This document shows positions 6,742 to 13,344 of a stretch of DNA of 13,713 nt, piece by piece. Where the stretch lies: NCBI GenBank assembly GCA_009774215.1, contig VSNH01000096.1, positions 1-13,713 on the forward strand, read 5' to 3'. The translations under genes and the position numbers were made by a program. The stretch is from Lachnospiraceae bacterium. GTDB taxonomy: Bacteria; Bacillota; Clostridia; Lachnospirales; Lachnospiraceae. The stretch's first letter is position 1. Every line of letters starts with the position of its first letter. The notes beneath the pieces are model-generated. The model did no database searches. It worked only from the letters and a program-made list of their open reading frames with translations, and was not told the origin of the DNA.

Positions 6742-7334
6742 AGTATCAGTTCCTGCCCGTGTTCCTTCAGCCATTTTCTGTGGATGCGGTAGTCAGGGCA
6801 GACGCTCTCCACAAGCGTCCAGAATGCCTTTGAGTGATCCATGTGGGTCAGATGGCACAGTTCATGTACGACCACATAGTCGAGAACGGCAGGCGGTGCC
6901 AGCATAAGCCGCCAGTTGAAAGAGAGGGTGCCTTTTCCGCTGCAGCTTCCCCAGCGGGTCTTTTGGTCGCGGATGGTGATGCGGCTAAAGCTCCCGCCCG
7001 TGAGCGGCAGGAAATGGGCTGCCCGTTTCGGGAAATAGTCCTTGGCTGCGGTTATATAACGCTTCTCAAGAGCCGCCCGCTGGGTGTCCGTCAGGTCGGA
7101 CACGGGGCGGTTTTCCTGTTGCTTTACGGCTTCCAGATAATGCGTGATAATCCAGTGCTGCTTGTCCAGTAAAAGACGGCTCACCTGCGTTTCGGAAGTT
7201 CCGAGAGGCAGACGCAGGGTGATTTCCCCTTCTGCGGAGATGCTGACGGCGCAGGTTTTGCGGCGGCTGTAGACCACCTCGTAGGGCAGTTCATATAGTT
7301 TGCTCTGGTATTTTATGCGGTATATGTTTTCCAT
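6738..7334 (-). CDS. YgjP-type M48-like metallopeptidase
   Basis: A 198-aa protein of the YgjP/DUF45-like metal-dependent hydrolase family. The zinc site HELCH (157-161) is followed after five residues by His167 in HSKAFW. The family signature TRWGSCS sits at about 126-132 and the segment FNWRLMLAPPAVLDYVVVHELCH follows. The N-terminal part (1-70) is the usual beta-rich region. The physiological substrate of this family is not established. The start has no recognisable ribosome binding site, and a promoter candidate on the same strand lies so close that the mRNA may be leaderless. It converges on the helicase gene with overlapping stop codons. Confidence 0.85.
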   Translation of the reverse strand: MENIYRIKYQSKLYELPYEVVYSRRKTCAVSISAEGEITLRLPLGTSETQVSRLLLDKQHWIITHYLEAVKQQENRPVSDLTDTQRAALEKRYITAAKDYFPKRAAHFLPLTGGSFSRITIRDQKTRWGSCSGKGTLSFNWRLMLAPPAVLDYVVVHELCHLTHMDHSKAFWTLVESVCPDYRIHRKWLKEHGQELIL

Positions 7335-7341
7335 AAAGGTT

Positions 7342-7370
7342 ATGATAGCTCAGATGGTAAAGAAAAACAA
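7342..7370 (-). promoter_or_regulatory. Candidate promoter of the YgjP-type gene
   Basis: On the minus strand, TTGTTT (7370-7365) and TATCAT (7347-7342) are 17 bases apart. The -10 ends seven bases before the ATG, so transcription would begin at or next to the start codon. The -35 match is weak. Confidence 0.4.
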
Positions 7371-7380
7371 GCGGCATAAC

Positions 7381-7409
7381 TTTACACTTTTCCGGAAAAC
7401 GGATATAAT
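7381..7409 (+). promoter_or_regulatory. Promoter of the small protein A - gpmI - small protein B unit
   Basis: The -35 TTTACA (7381-7386) and the perfect -10 TATAAT (7404-7409) are 17 bases apart. They lie about 48 bases upstream of the first gene of the unit. Confidence 0.75.
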
Positions 7410-7457
7410 AAGGCTGTAACCGGCAGGAGAGATACTGAATGGAAAGAAGGTGATTGT

Positions 7458-7649
7458 ATGCCGACAGGTATTGAGGTGACAAAGGCGGCTCTTGATGATT
7501 TTAAGAAGATCCAGGAATATATGTTGTTAGCAAGAAAAGAAAACGCTATGGAAACTTACGAAAAACTGAAAGATGAGTATTTGACGATTAAGGCTTTGCT
7601 CAGTGTGTCCGGCGTGAATCTTGTAGATATCGACAAAATAAAAGAGTAA
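7458..7649 (+). CDS. Small helical protein A, paralogue of the protein downstream of gpmI
   Basis: A 63-aa charged protein with no signal peptide or membrane segment, predicted to be mostly helical. It starts at ATG 7458 after AAGAAGGTG with suitable spacing and ends 28 bases before gpmI, so both are on one mRNA. It aligns over about 50 residues with the 60-aa protein at 9289-9471: shared points are the F-x-x-(I/L)-Q-x-Y-M segment, Y-x-x-(L/M)-KD-x-Y, and the nearly identical end G-(V/I)-NL-x-x-(I/L)-DKIKE. I count about 21 identities in that stretch. It is much richer in A+T than gpmI. The family is not known to me; a structural or regulatory partner role is possible but only guessed. Confidence 0.8.
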   Translation: MPTGIEVTKAALDDFKKIQEYMLLARKENAMETYEKLKDEYLTIKALLSVSGVNLVDIDKIKE

Positions 7650-7677
7650 TAAGGAAACGGAAAAGGAGAAACAAGTC

Positions 7678-9225
7678 ATGGGAACAAAGAAACCGGCAGT
7701 ATTGATGATTTTGGACGGCTACGGCCTGAATGAGAAGACGGAGGGCAACGCGGTTGCACTGGCGAACACGCCGGTGATGGACAAACTGATGGCGGAGTGC
7801 CCCTTCGTGAAGGGCAATGCCAGCGGCATGGCGGTGGGCCTGCCTGACGGACAGATGGGCAACTCCGAGGTGGGGCACCTCAACATGGGCGCGGGGCGCA
7901 TCGTGTATCAGGAGCTTACGAGGATCACGAAAGAGATTCAGGACGGCACCTTTTTTGAGAACCCCGCCCTTCTGGATGCGGTGAACAACTGCAAGAAGAA
8001 CGACTCCGCCCTGCACATGTTCGGTCTGTTGTCAGACGGCGGCGTGCACAGCCACAACACCCACCTCTACGGTCTGCTGGAGCTGGCTAAGAGAAACGGG
8101 CTGAGCAAGGTGTATGTTCACGCTTTCCTGGATGGACGTGACACGCCTCCGGCAAGCGGCAAGGGTTATGTGGAAGATTTGGAAGCCGAGATGAAGAAGA
8201 TCGGCGTGGGCGAGGTGGCTACCGTGACGGGCCGCTACTACGCGATGGATCGAGACAACAACTATGACAGAGTGGAGAAGGCTTACTTGGCGCTTACCAA
8301 GGGTGAAGGGCTGGAAGCGGAGAGCGGCCCTGCCGGGATTCAGGCTTCCTATGACAGAGAGGAGACGGACGAGTTTGTAAAGCCTACGGTGGTGATGAGG
8401 AACGGCGCGCCTGTGGCGACGATTCAGGACGGCGATTCCGTGATCTTCTTCAATTTCCGTCCGGACAGGGCAAGAGAGATCACAAGAAGCTTCTGTGATG
8501 ATGATTTCAAGGGCTTTGCGCGGGAGAAGAGACTGGATCTGACCTATGTGTGCTTTTCGGATTACGATCCCACCATTCCGAATAAGGAAGTGGCGTTCCA
8601 CAAGATTTCCGTCACCAACACCTTTGGCGAGTGGCTGGCGGCGCACGGCATGAAGCAGGCGAGAATCGCGGAGACGGAGAAGTACGCGCATGTGACCTTT
8701 TTCTTCAACGGCGGCGTGGAGGAGCCCAACGAGGGTGAGACCCGTATTCTGGTCAATTCCCCCAAGGATGTGGCAACCTACGATCTGAAGCCCCAGATGA
8801 GCGCCTATGAGGTGTGCGATAAGCTGGTGGCCTCCATCAAATCCGGTGATTACGATGTGATTATCATTAACTTTGCGAACCCCGACATGGTGGGGCATAC
8901 CGGCGTGCAGGAGGCAGCCATCAAGGCTGTAGAGGCTGTGGACGAGTGTGTGGGCAAGGCGGTTGCCGCACTGAAAGAGGTGGACGGCGTGATGTTCATC
9001 TGTGCGGATCACGGCAATGCGGAGCAGCTTATCGACGAGGAGACGGGCGCGCCCTTCACGGCGCACACCACCAACCCGGTGCCTTTCATTCTGGTCAACG
9101 CGGATCCGGCGTACAAACTGCGCGAGGGCGGATGCTTGGCGGATATCGTGCCTACGATTATCGAGCTTATGGGCATGGAGCAGCCTGCGGAGATGACGGG
9201 GAAGTCTTTGTTGATGAAACCTTAA
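7678..9225 (+). CDS. gpmI: 2,3-bisphosphoglycerate-independent phosphoglycerate mutase
   Basis: A 515-aa metalloenzyme of glycolysis that interconverts 3- and 2-phosphoglycerate through a phosphoserine, using Mn ions. It belongs to the alkaline phosphatase superfamily. Visible active-site elements are Asp13 in DGYGLN, the catalytic Ser63 in MGNSEVGHLNMG, His124, DGRD (152-155), Arg186 in GRYYAMDRD, NFRPDRAR (259-266), Asp403 and His407 in NPDMVGHTG, DHGN (444-447) and His463 in AHTTNPVP. The length is that of the family. The start follows AAGGAG at good spacing. It uses a restricted codon set, as expected for a highly expressed gene, in contrast with the two small genes on either side that are probably on the same mRNA. 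Confidence 0.97.
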   Translation: MGTKKPAVLMILDGYGLNEKTEGNAVALANTPVMDKLMAECPFVKGNASGMAVGLPDGQMGNSEVGHLNMGAGRIVYQELTRITKEIQDGTFFENPALLDAVNNCKKNDSALHMFGLLSDGGVHSHNTHLYGLLELAKRNGLSKVYVHAFLDGRDTPPASGKGYVEDLEAEMKKIGVGEVATVTGRYYAMDRDNNYDRVEKAYLALTKGEGLEAESGPAGIQASYDREETDEFVKPTVVMRNGAPVATIQDGDSVIFFNFRPDRAREITRSFCDDDFKGFAREKRLDLTYVCFSDYDPTIPNKEVAFHKISVTNTFGEWLAAHGMKQARIAETEKYAHVTFFFNGGVEEPNEGETRILVNSPKDVATYDLKPQMSAYEVCDKLVASIKSGDYDVIIINFANPDMVGHTGVQEAAIKAVEAVDECVGKAVAALKEVDGVMFICADHGNAEQLIDEETGAPFTAHTTNPVPFILVNADPAYKLREGGCLADIVPTIIELMGMEQPAEMTGKSLLMKP

Positions 9226-9288
9226 CCAACATTAAGAAATATTGGCTGTTTCAAGATAAAAGGCGGTGGTTGCATGGAGGTGTCGGAA

Positions 9289-9471
9289 ATGACTGAAAAA
9301 GAAATGATTCAGAAGAATATTGAAGAATTTTCGAGATTGCAAAGTTATATGATTGTAGCGGAAAAAGATTCAGAATCATACAAAAGAATGAAAGACAGAT
9401 ATGTTGAATTGAAAGTTATTTTAACCGCGTTTGGAATCAATCTCACCGAATTAGATAAAATCAAGGAATAG
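9289..9471 (+). CDS. Small helical protein B, paralogue of the protein upstream of gpmI
   Basis: A 60-aa charged, probably helical protein without signal or membrane segments. ATG 9289 is chosen because GGAGGTG (9276-9282) is six bases upstream; an in-frame ATG at 9274 overlaps that ribosome binding site and would leave it unused. It lies 63 bases after gpmI with no terminator between them, and a strong terminator follows, so it is the last gene of the unit. Compared with protein A, it has a two-residue deletion in the middle and the same ending, DKIKE. The coding sequence is A+T-rich. Function unknown. Confidence 0.8.
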   Translation: MTEKEMIQKNIEEFSRLQSYMIVAEKDSESYKRMKDRYVELKVILTAFGINLTELDKIKE

Positions 9472-9493
9472 CAAAAAAAATGAGCGGTAAAAC

Positions 9494-9544
9494 AAAAAGT
9501 GTAAAGTCCATTGGAAGAGAAAGGGTTTTACACTTTTTCTTTTT
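9494..9544 (+). terminator. Intrinsic terminator of the gpmI unit
   Basis: A perfect 12-base stem, AAAAAGTGTAAA (9494-9505) with TTTACACTTTTT (9527-9538), encloses a 21-base loop and is followed by CTTTTT. Confidence 0.85.
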
Positions 9545-9554
9545 ATGCGTACAC

Positions 9555-9611
9555 TTGACAAATTTTGCCGACGGGGGTATATTAACTGTACCACCACTGA
9601 TAGTACAGTTA
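9555..9611 (+). promoter_or_regulatory. Promoter and operator of the GntR-ABC operon
   Basis: A perfect -35 TTGACA (9555-9560) and -10 TATATT (9578-9583) have a 17-base spacer. Starting at the last base of the -10 is a perfect inverted repeat, TAACTGTAC (9583-9591) and GTACAGTTA (9603-9611), with an 11-base spacer. Its position over the start point suits repression. Binding by the GntR protein encoded directly downstream is inferred from the usual autoregulation of YtrA-type regulators. Confidence 0.8.
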
Positions 9612-9619
9612 GTATTGTT

Positions 9620-9629
9620 GGGGGGGGGG
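9620..9629 (+). repeat. Ten-base G homopolymer in the leader
   Basis: Ten consecutive G lie between the operator and the ribosome binding site of the GntR gene, inside the predicted 5' untranslated region. Such tracts are prone to slippage and to sequencing error. Confidence 0.9.
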
Positions 9630-9653
9630 TAAAAACGTGAGAAAGGAGACGAC

Positions 9654-10013
9654 ATGGTACTGATTGATTACAAGGATACCCGCCCCATTTATGAGCAGAT
9701 TGTGGAGCGGTTTAAGACCCTGATTTTAAAGGGCGTCATGCAGCCCGACGAGCAGATGCCGTCGGTGCGCAGTCTGGCAATGGAGCAGTCCATCAACCCG
9801 AACACGATCCAGAAGGCGTATGCGGAGCTGGAGCGGCAGGGCTTTATTTATACGGTTAAGGGAAGGGGCAGCTTTGTGCTCGGGGACAGCAGTCTAGTGG
9901 AACAGCGCAGGAAGGAATATCTGGATCAGATTATAAAGCTCGTGAAAGAACTGCTGGAGATCGGTATGACAAAGATGGAAATTGTTCTGGAAATTGAGAG
10001 TATGCAGGTGTGA
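9654..10013 (+). CDS. GntR-family regulator, YtrA type
   Basis: A 119-aa transcription factor of the short YtrA subfamily. The winged-helix domain covers about residues 8-76: RPIYEQIVERFKTLILKG, the helix-turn-helix PSVRSLAMEQSINPNTIQKAYAELERQG, and the wing GFIYTVKGRGSFV. A short helical dimerisation tail follows (about 80-119); no large ligand domain is present. The start follows AAAGGAG at good spacing. Members of this subfamily usually repress an ABC transporter operon in which they sit, and respond to cell-envelope antibiotics. The adjacent ATPase and membrane gene fit that pattern, and the perfect inverted repeat over the promoter is the likely target. Confidence 0.92.
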   Translation: MVLIDYKDTRPIYEQIVERFKTLILKGVMQPDEQMPSVRSLAMEQSINPNTIQKAYAELERQGFIYTVKGRGSFVLGDSSLVEQRRKEYLDQIIKLVKELLEIGMTKMEIVLEIESMQV

Positions 10014-10027
10014 CTGGAAGGAGAGCA

Positions 10028-10172
10028 GATTGAAAAATCACGCTGATGCGCTGATTTTTCAATCGCGAGTTTGTGTCGGAGCCACAAACTCGAAATCGCA
10101 GATGAGAGAATCGCTGTTCTGTAAACAGCACGCAAATTTCTCAACGCGTATCTACGCAAAAGGCGCTCCGAC
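10028..10172 (+). repeat. Hairpin-rich spacer before the ABC ATPase
   Basis: Within the 171-base gap of an otherwise compact operon are three clear hairpins: 13-base arms at 10028-10040 / 10052-10064, 10-base arms at 10066-10075 / 10083-10092, and 6-base arms at 10113-10118 / 10124-10129, the last enclosed by TGAGA (10103-10107) / TCTCA (10139-10143). A small GCGTA / TACGC hairpin follows at 10146-10157. GTCGGAGC at the tip of the second hairpin (10075-10082) is complementary to GCTCCGAC (10165-10172) just before the ATPase ribosome binding site. No T tract follows, so this is not a plain terminator. It may be an extragenic palindromic repeat or an RNA control element. Confidence 0.75.
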
Positions 10173-10184
10173 AAGGAGGAACGT

Positions 10185-11090
10185 ATGATTGAGATACATA
10201 ATCTGACGAAGCAGTTTGAAAAAATAAAGGCTGTCGATGAAGTCAGTGTGGAAATTAAGGAGAAGACGGTGTTCGGCCTGATCGGCACGAACGGCGCGGG
10301 CAAGAGTACGGTGCTGCGCATGATCGCGGGCGTGATCAAGCCCGATGAGGGTACGGTGGCGGTAGACAATATGCCCGTGTACGACAATGTGGAGGCAAAG
10401 AAGAGATTATTCTTTATTGCCGATGAACCTTACTTTTTTGCCAATGCCAACGCAAGGGCTATGGAGCGGTATTACAGCGGCATCTACGAGGCTTTTGACC
10501 GGGAGGAGTTTTATCGGTATCTGGAAAAATTTAACCTTGATAAAAATCGGAAGATCGGCACTTTTTCCAAGGGTATGAAAAAGCAGCTCGCCCTGCTTCT
10601 GGGAATATGTGCCCACACGAAATACATTCTGTGCGACGAGACCTTCGACGGACTTGATCCGGTGATGCGTCAGGGCATCAAGTCCATCTTTGCAAAGGAG
10701 ATGGAGGAGCGGGGGCTGACACCCGTGATCGCTTCCCACAACCTGCGGGAGCTGGAAGACATCTGTGATCATGTAGGGCTGTTACATAAGGGCGGCGTTC
10801 TGCTGTCCAAGGATCTGGAGGATATGAAGTGTAATATCCAGAAGGTGCAGTGTGTATTTTGTGCCGTGGAGGATGAACGGAAAGCGTTAAACGGGCTGGA
10901 AGTCTTAAAGAAGGAACAGAGGGGATCCCTCTGCACGATTACGGTGCGCAGTACAAGGGAGGAAGTGGAGGCGCGGTTCGCTACGGTGGACACGATTTTT
11001 TATGAGGTGCTTCCGTTGTCCTTGGAGGAGATATTTATCAGCGAGACGGAGGTGGTAGGCTATGACATCAAAAAACTCATTCTTGGCTAG
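10185..11090 (+). CDS. ABC transporter ATP-binding protein (YtrB-like)
   Basis: A 301-aa ABC ATPase. Walker A is GTNGAGKST (34-42). The signature region reads FSKGMKKQ (127-134), as in many ABC-2 type exporters, instead of LSGGQ. Walker B YILCDE ends in the catalytic Glu152, the D-loop is GLDP, and the H-loop is SHN with His185. The Q-loop region reads FFIADEPYFF around 76-85. A C-terminal extension of about 80 residues follows. The ribosome binding site AAGGAGG is strong but sits next to sequence that can pair with it. The 3' end overlaps the membrane-protein gene by 29 bases, which indicates coupled translation and one complex. The substrate is unknown; by analogy with Ytr systems, efflux or envelope-stress relief is likely. 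Confidence 0.92.
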   Translation: MIEIHNLTKQFEKIKAVDEVSVEIKEKTVFGLIGTNGAGKSTVLRMIAGVIKPDEGTVAVDNMPVYDNVEAKKRLFFIADEPYFFANANARAMERYYSGIYEAFDREEFYRYLEKFNLDKNRKIGTFSKGMKKQLALLLGICAHTKYILCDETFDGLDPVMRQGIKSIFAKEMEERGLTPVIASHNLRELEDICDHVGLLHKGGVLLSKDLEDMKCNIQKVQCVFCAVEDERKALNGLEVLKKEQRGSLCTITVRSTREEVEARFATVDTIFYEVLPLSLEEIFISETEVVGYDIKKLILG

Positions 11091-13197
11091 CTGCAGGGAA
11101 AATCATAAACGGAGAGTATGGGTCTGGATTGTGGCGGTACTGTCCCAGCTTCTCGTTTACGGCGGCATGATGATGATTTATTTAAGCAGGATCAGGAGCT
11201 ATCAGGCGGAGGGCAGCTACAGAACCATGGCGCAGTTTCAGGCGGCGATGTATCAGGCGGCCAAGGACGCGCTGGCATTTTCCGATAATGTGTACGGAGT
11301 CATAATTATTTTGGCGGCAGTTATCGGTATGCAGGGATTCTCTTATTTGTATGACAGAAGAAAAGTGGATATGTACCACAGTGTTCCGGTGTCCAAGGAC
11401 AGAAGGTTTGCGGTGGTTTACCTAAACGGCATCATAATTTACCTTGCGGCTAACCTGTCCGGCATGATTTTGGGTGCGGTCATTGCGACGGCGCAGGGAG
11501 CGGTGAACATGGATGTGCTGGCGAACGCGGGACTGGCCTTTGTGTGGCATCTGTTTTTGTTTCTGGCGGTTTACCATATGATGATATTGGCGGTGATGCT
11601 GACGGGAAACCGTTTTGTGACGGTCTGTGTATTTTTGACTTTTGTGCTGTATGACCTCTGCCTGCAGGGACAGATTGGCACGCTGAAACGAATTTTTTTT
11701 GAGACCTATTCCGAATATTATCTGAGCACGAATCCGAAGTTGTCGGTGCTCTATGACTGCATGATTCATATCTGGGATATTAAGAACGCGAAGGATGCCG
11801 CAGTCGCGGCGGCCATCGCCATGCCTATTGTGGCGAAGTGGATTTTGATTGCAGTGATGTTTTTGCTGCTTGCCTATTATGCCTACAAAAAAAGACCTTC
11901 CGAAGCGGCGGGCCGCGCTATGGCGTTTCCCTTTACGGAGCCTGTGTTTAAGGTGGCGGTGGCAATTCCGGTGGCGTTTATGGTGGGCGGAATGGTGTAC
12001 GATATGTCCTATCAGAATGAAATGCTGCAGGTAGCGGGGATGCTTGCCGGCGGCCTGCTTTTCTGTGCGGCGGCGGAGGTGCTTTTTGATTTTGATATCA
12101 GAAGCATTTTCAAACATCTGCCCACGAGCGGTATCGCGCTTGTCGGTGTTTTGGCAATATTTAGCGTCTTTAAATGGGATGTGTTCGGGTATGACAGTTA
12201 CATACCGGCGCAAAATAAAATCGAGAGTATTGCAATTTCAGCAGACGGGTACTATGATAACTATTGGGATGAAGACAGGCAGTATATAGAAAAAAACGAG
12301 TTTGAAAAAGACAATATGTTTCTGACGGACGCTTCGCCCGTTCTGAAGCTGGCGGAGGCGGCGCAGGGGGCTGACCCGGAGGAGATGGGGGATGACCGTT
12401 ATGTACAGATTCTCTACCGCCTGAAGTCGGGCAGGCAGAAAGCCAGAAGCATACGGGTAGATTATGACGATTCCGGCACGGAGGAGCTCCTCAATCAGAT
12501 TTTCCGTACGGATGCCTATAAAAAAGGTACGTTTCAGGGGATCACGGACGAGACTGTCTGCAAGGATGTGACCCGGATTACCTACACCAACGGTCCGGCG
12601 CGGACAGTGATTCCGGCGGCGGAGGCGGCGCGGCTTCGCGAGGCGTGGCTTAAGGATATGGAGCAGTTTGACTTTACGCTTGTGCGGCATAATCGTCCGT
12701 GCGGCAGTCTCTCTTTTGAGTATAAAAATTATAACCAGAGACAGTGGTTTGTGTATGACAGTTTTACCAATACGATTGCCGCGCTGCAAAAGCTGGAGGC
12801 GTATTATCCGATGGAGCTTGACGCGGCGGATATCGAGTCGGTGACGGTGACCTGCTACCACAATGAGCTGGCGGAGCAGGAGAACGCAGAGGATGCCGAA
12901 ATCGAGCCGAGAGCGGTGGCAGAGACATGGGATGGCGGCTATACGGATTATACCGTTTCCGAGACCTTCTACGAGGAGGAGCAGATTGCGCAGATTCTGC
13001 CTCATATCTACTGTACATGGATAGACGCACCGTGGAGCCGTTACAAGGATTTGGATGACAATTATTCCGTGGAGGTTGTGTTTAAGCGGGATACGGCCTA
13101 TCCGTATCAGCGGGACAGCTATTATTTCGGTTATTCCTTCTATGCGGAGCAGGTGCCGGAGTTTGTGGTGGAGGCCACGGCATACACGGGTGAATAG
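11062..13197 (+). CDS. ABC-2-like membrane protein with a large extracytoplasmic C-terminal domain
   Basis: A 711-aa membrane partner of the ATPase. About nine hydrophobic segments are seen at residues 18-41, 77-97, 117-143, 156-180, 184-202, 256-275, 294-313, 323-343 and 355-372. An odd number with the N-terminus inside places the C-terminal 340 residues outside. The segment YDRRKVDMYHSVPVSKDRR (about 97-115) after the second helix is typical of clostridial ABC-2 permeases of this kind. The outer domain is acidic and rich in Tyr and aromatic residues, with no motif I can assign by sight; I suspect it is the domain named DUF6449 but could not check. ATG 11062 follows GGAGGTGG and overlaps the ATPase gene by 29 bases. 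Confidence 0.85.
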   Translation: MTSKNSFLASCRENHKRRVWVWIVAVLSQLLVYGGMMMIYLSRIRSYQAEGSYRTMAQFQAAMYQAAKDALAFSDNVYGVIIILAAVIGMQGFSYLYDRRKVDMYHSVPVSKDRRFAVVYLNGIIIYLAANLSGMILGAVIATAQGAVNMDVLANAGLAFVWHLFLFLAVYHMMILAVMLTGNRFVTVCVFLTFVLYDLCLQGQIGTLKRIFFETYSEYYLSTNPKLSVLYDCMIHIWDIKNAKDAAVAAAIAMPIVAKWILIAVMFLLLAYYAYKKRPSEAAGRAMAFPFTEPVFKVAVAIPVAFMVGGMVYDMSYQNEMLQVAGMLAGGLLFCAAAEVLFDFDIRSIFKHLPTSGIALVGVLAIFSVFKWDVFGYDSYIPAQNKIESIAISADGYYDNYWDEDRQYIEKNEFEKDNMFLTDASPVLKLAEAAQGADPEEMGDDRYVQILYRLKSGRQKARSIRVDYDDSGTEELLNQIFRTDAYKKGTFQGITDETVCKDVTRITYTNGPARTVIPAAEAARLREAWLKDMEQFDFTLVRHNRPCGSLSFEYKNYNQRQWFVYDSFTNTIAALQKLEAYYPMELDAADIESVTVTCYHNELAEQENAEDAEIEPRAVAETWDGGYTDYTVSETFYEEEQIAQILPHIYCTWIDAPWSRYKDLDDNYSVEVVFKRDTAYPYQRDSYYFGYSFYAEQVPEFVVEATAYTGE

Positions 13198-13309
13198 CGT
13201 GAGAAGAACCTCTAATCACTCGCAGCTAAGGCTGCTTCGCGAAGAAGTTCCAGGAGTTGCTTTGCAACTCCGTCTCACGCAGGATAATGCCGGAAATACG
13301 GCATTATCC
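13197..13309 (+). repeat. Cluster of hairpins between two ABC genes
   Basis: An outer stem GCGTGAGA (13197-13204) / TCTCACGC (13273-13280) encloses GCAGC/GCTGC (13222-13226 / 13231-13235), CTTC/GAAG (13235-13244) and GGAGTTGC/GCAACTCC (13253-13260 / 13264-13271). A strong separate hairpin with 11-base arms follows (13282-13292 / 13299-13309). No T tract follows, so none is a typical terminator. The dense tiling of palindromes resembles extragenic repeat elements; whether copies exist elsewhere cannot be seen here. Confidence 0.75.
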
Positions 13310-13344
13310 GCATAAAGAAAGATACTTACAGAAAGGAAACGGAC

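Noticed and set aside
7381..7391. An 11-base match (TTTACACTTTT) shared between the promoter before gene A and the terminator after gene B
   Set aside because: It is short and low in complexity, and the two copies have different obvious roles; chance is the simplest explanation.
8032..9066. A 344-codon open frame on the minus strand
   Set aside because: It lies entirely antisense to gpmI, has no recognisable domain and is His/Arg-rich, as expected from the complement of a codon-biased gene.
9226..9245. A short hairpin after gpmI as a terminator
   Set aside because: The 8-base arms contain a C-A mismatch and no T tract follows; small protein B is probably co-transcribed.
10028..10064. The 13-pair hairpin after the GntR gene as an intrinsic terminator
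   Set aside because: The stem is followed by CGCGAG and not by a T tract, and the ATPase gene downstream shows no promoter of its own.
11422..13005. Two long minus-strand frames opposite the permease gene
   Set aside because: Both are rich in Arg and His, lack start signals and mirror the coding strand of a convincing membrane protein.
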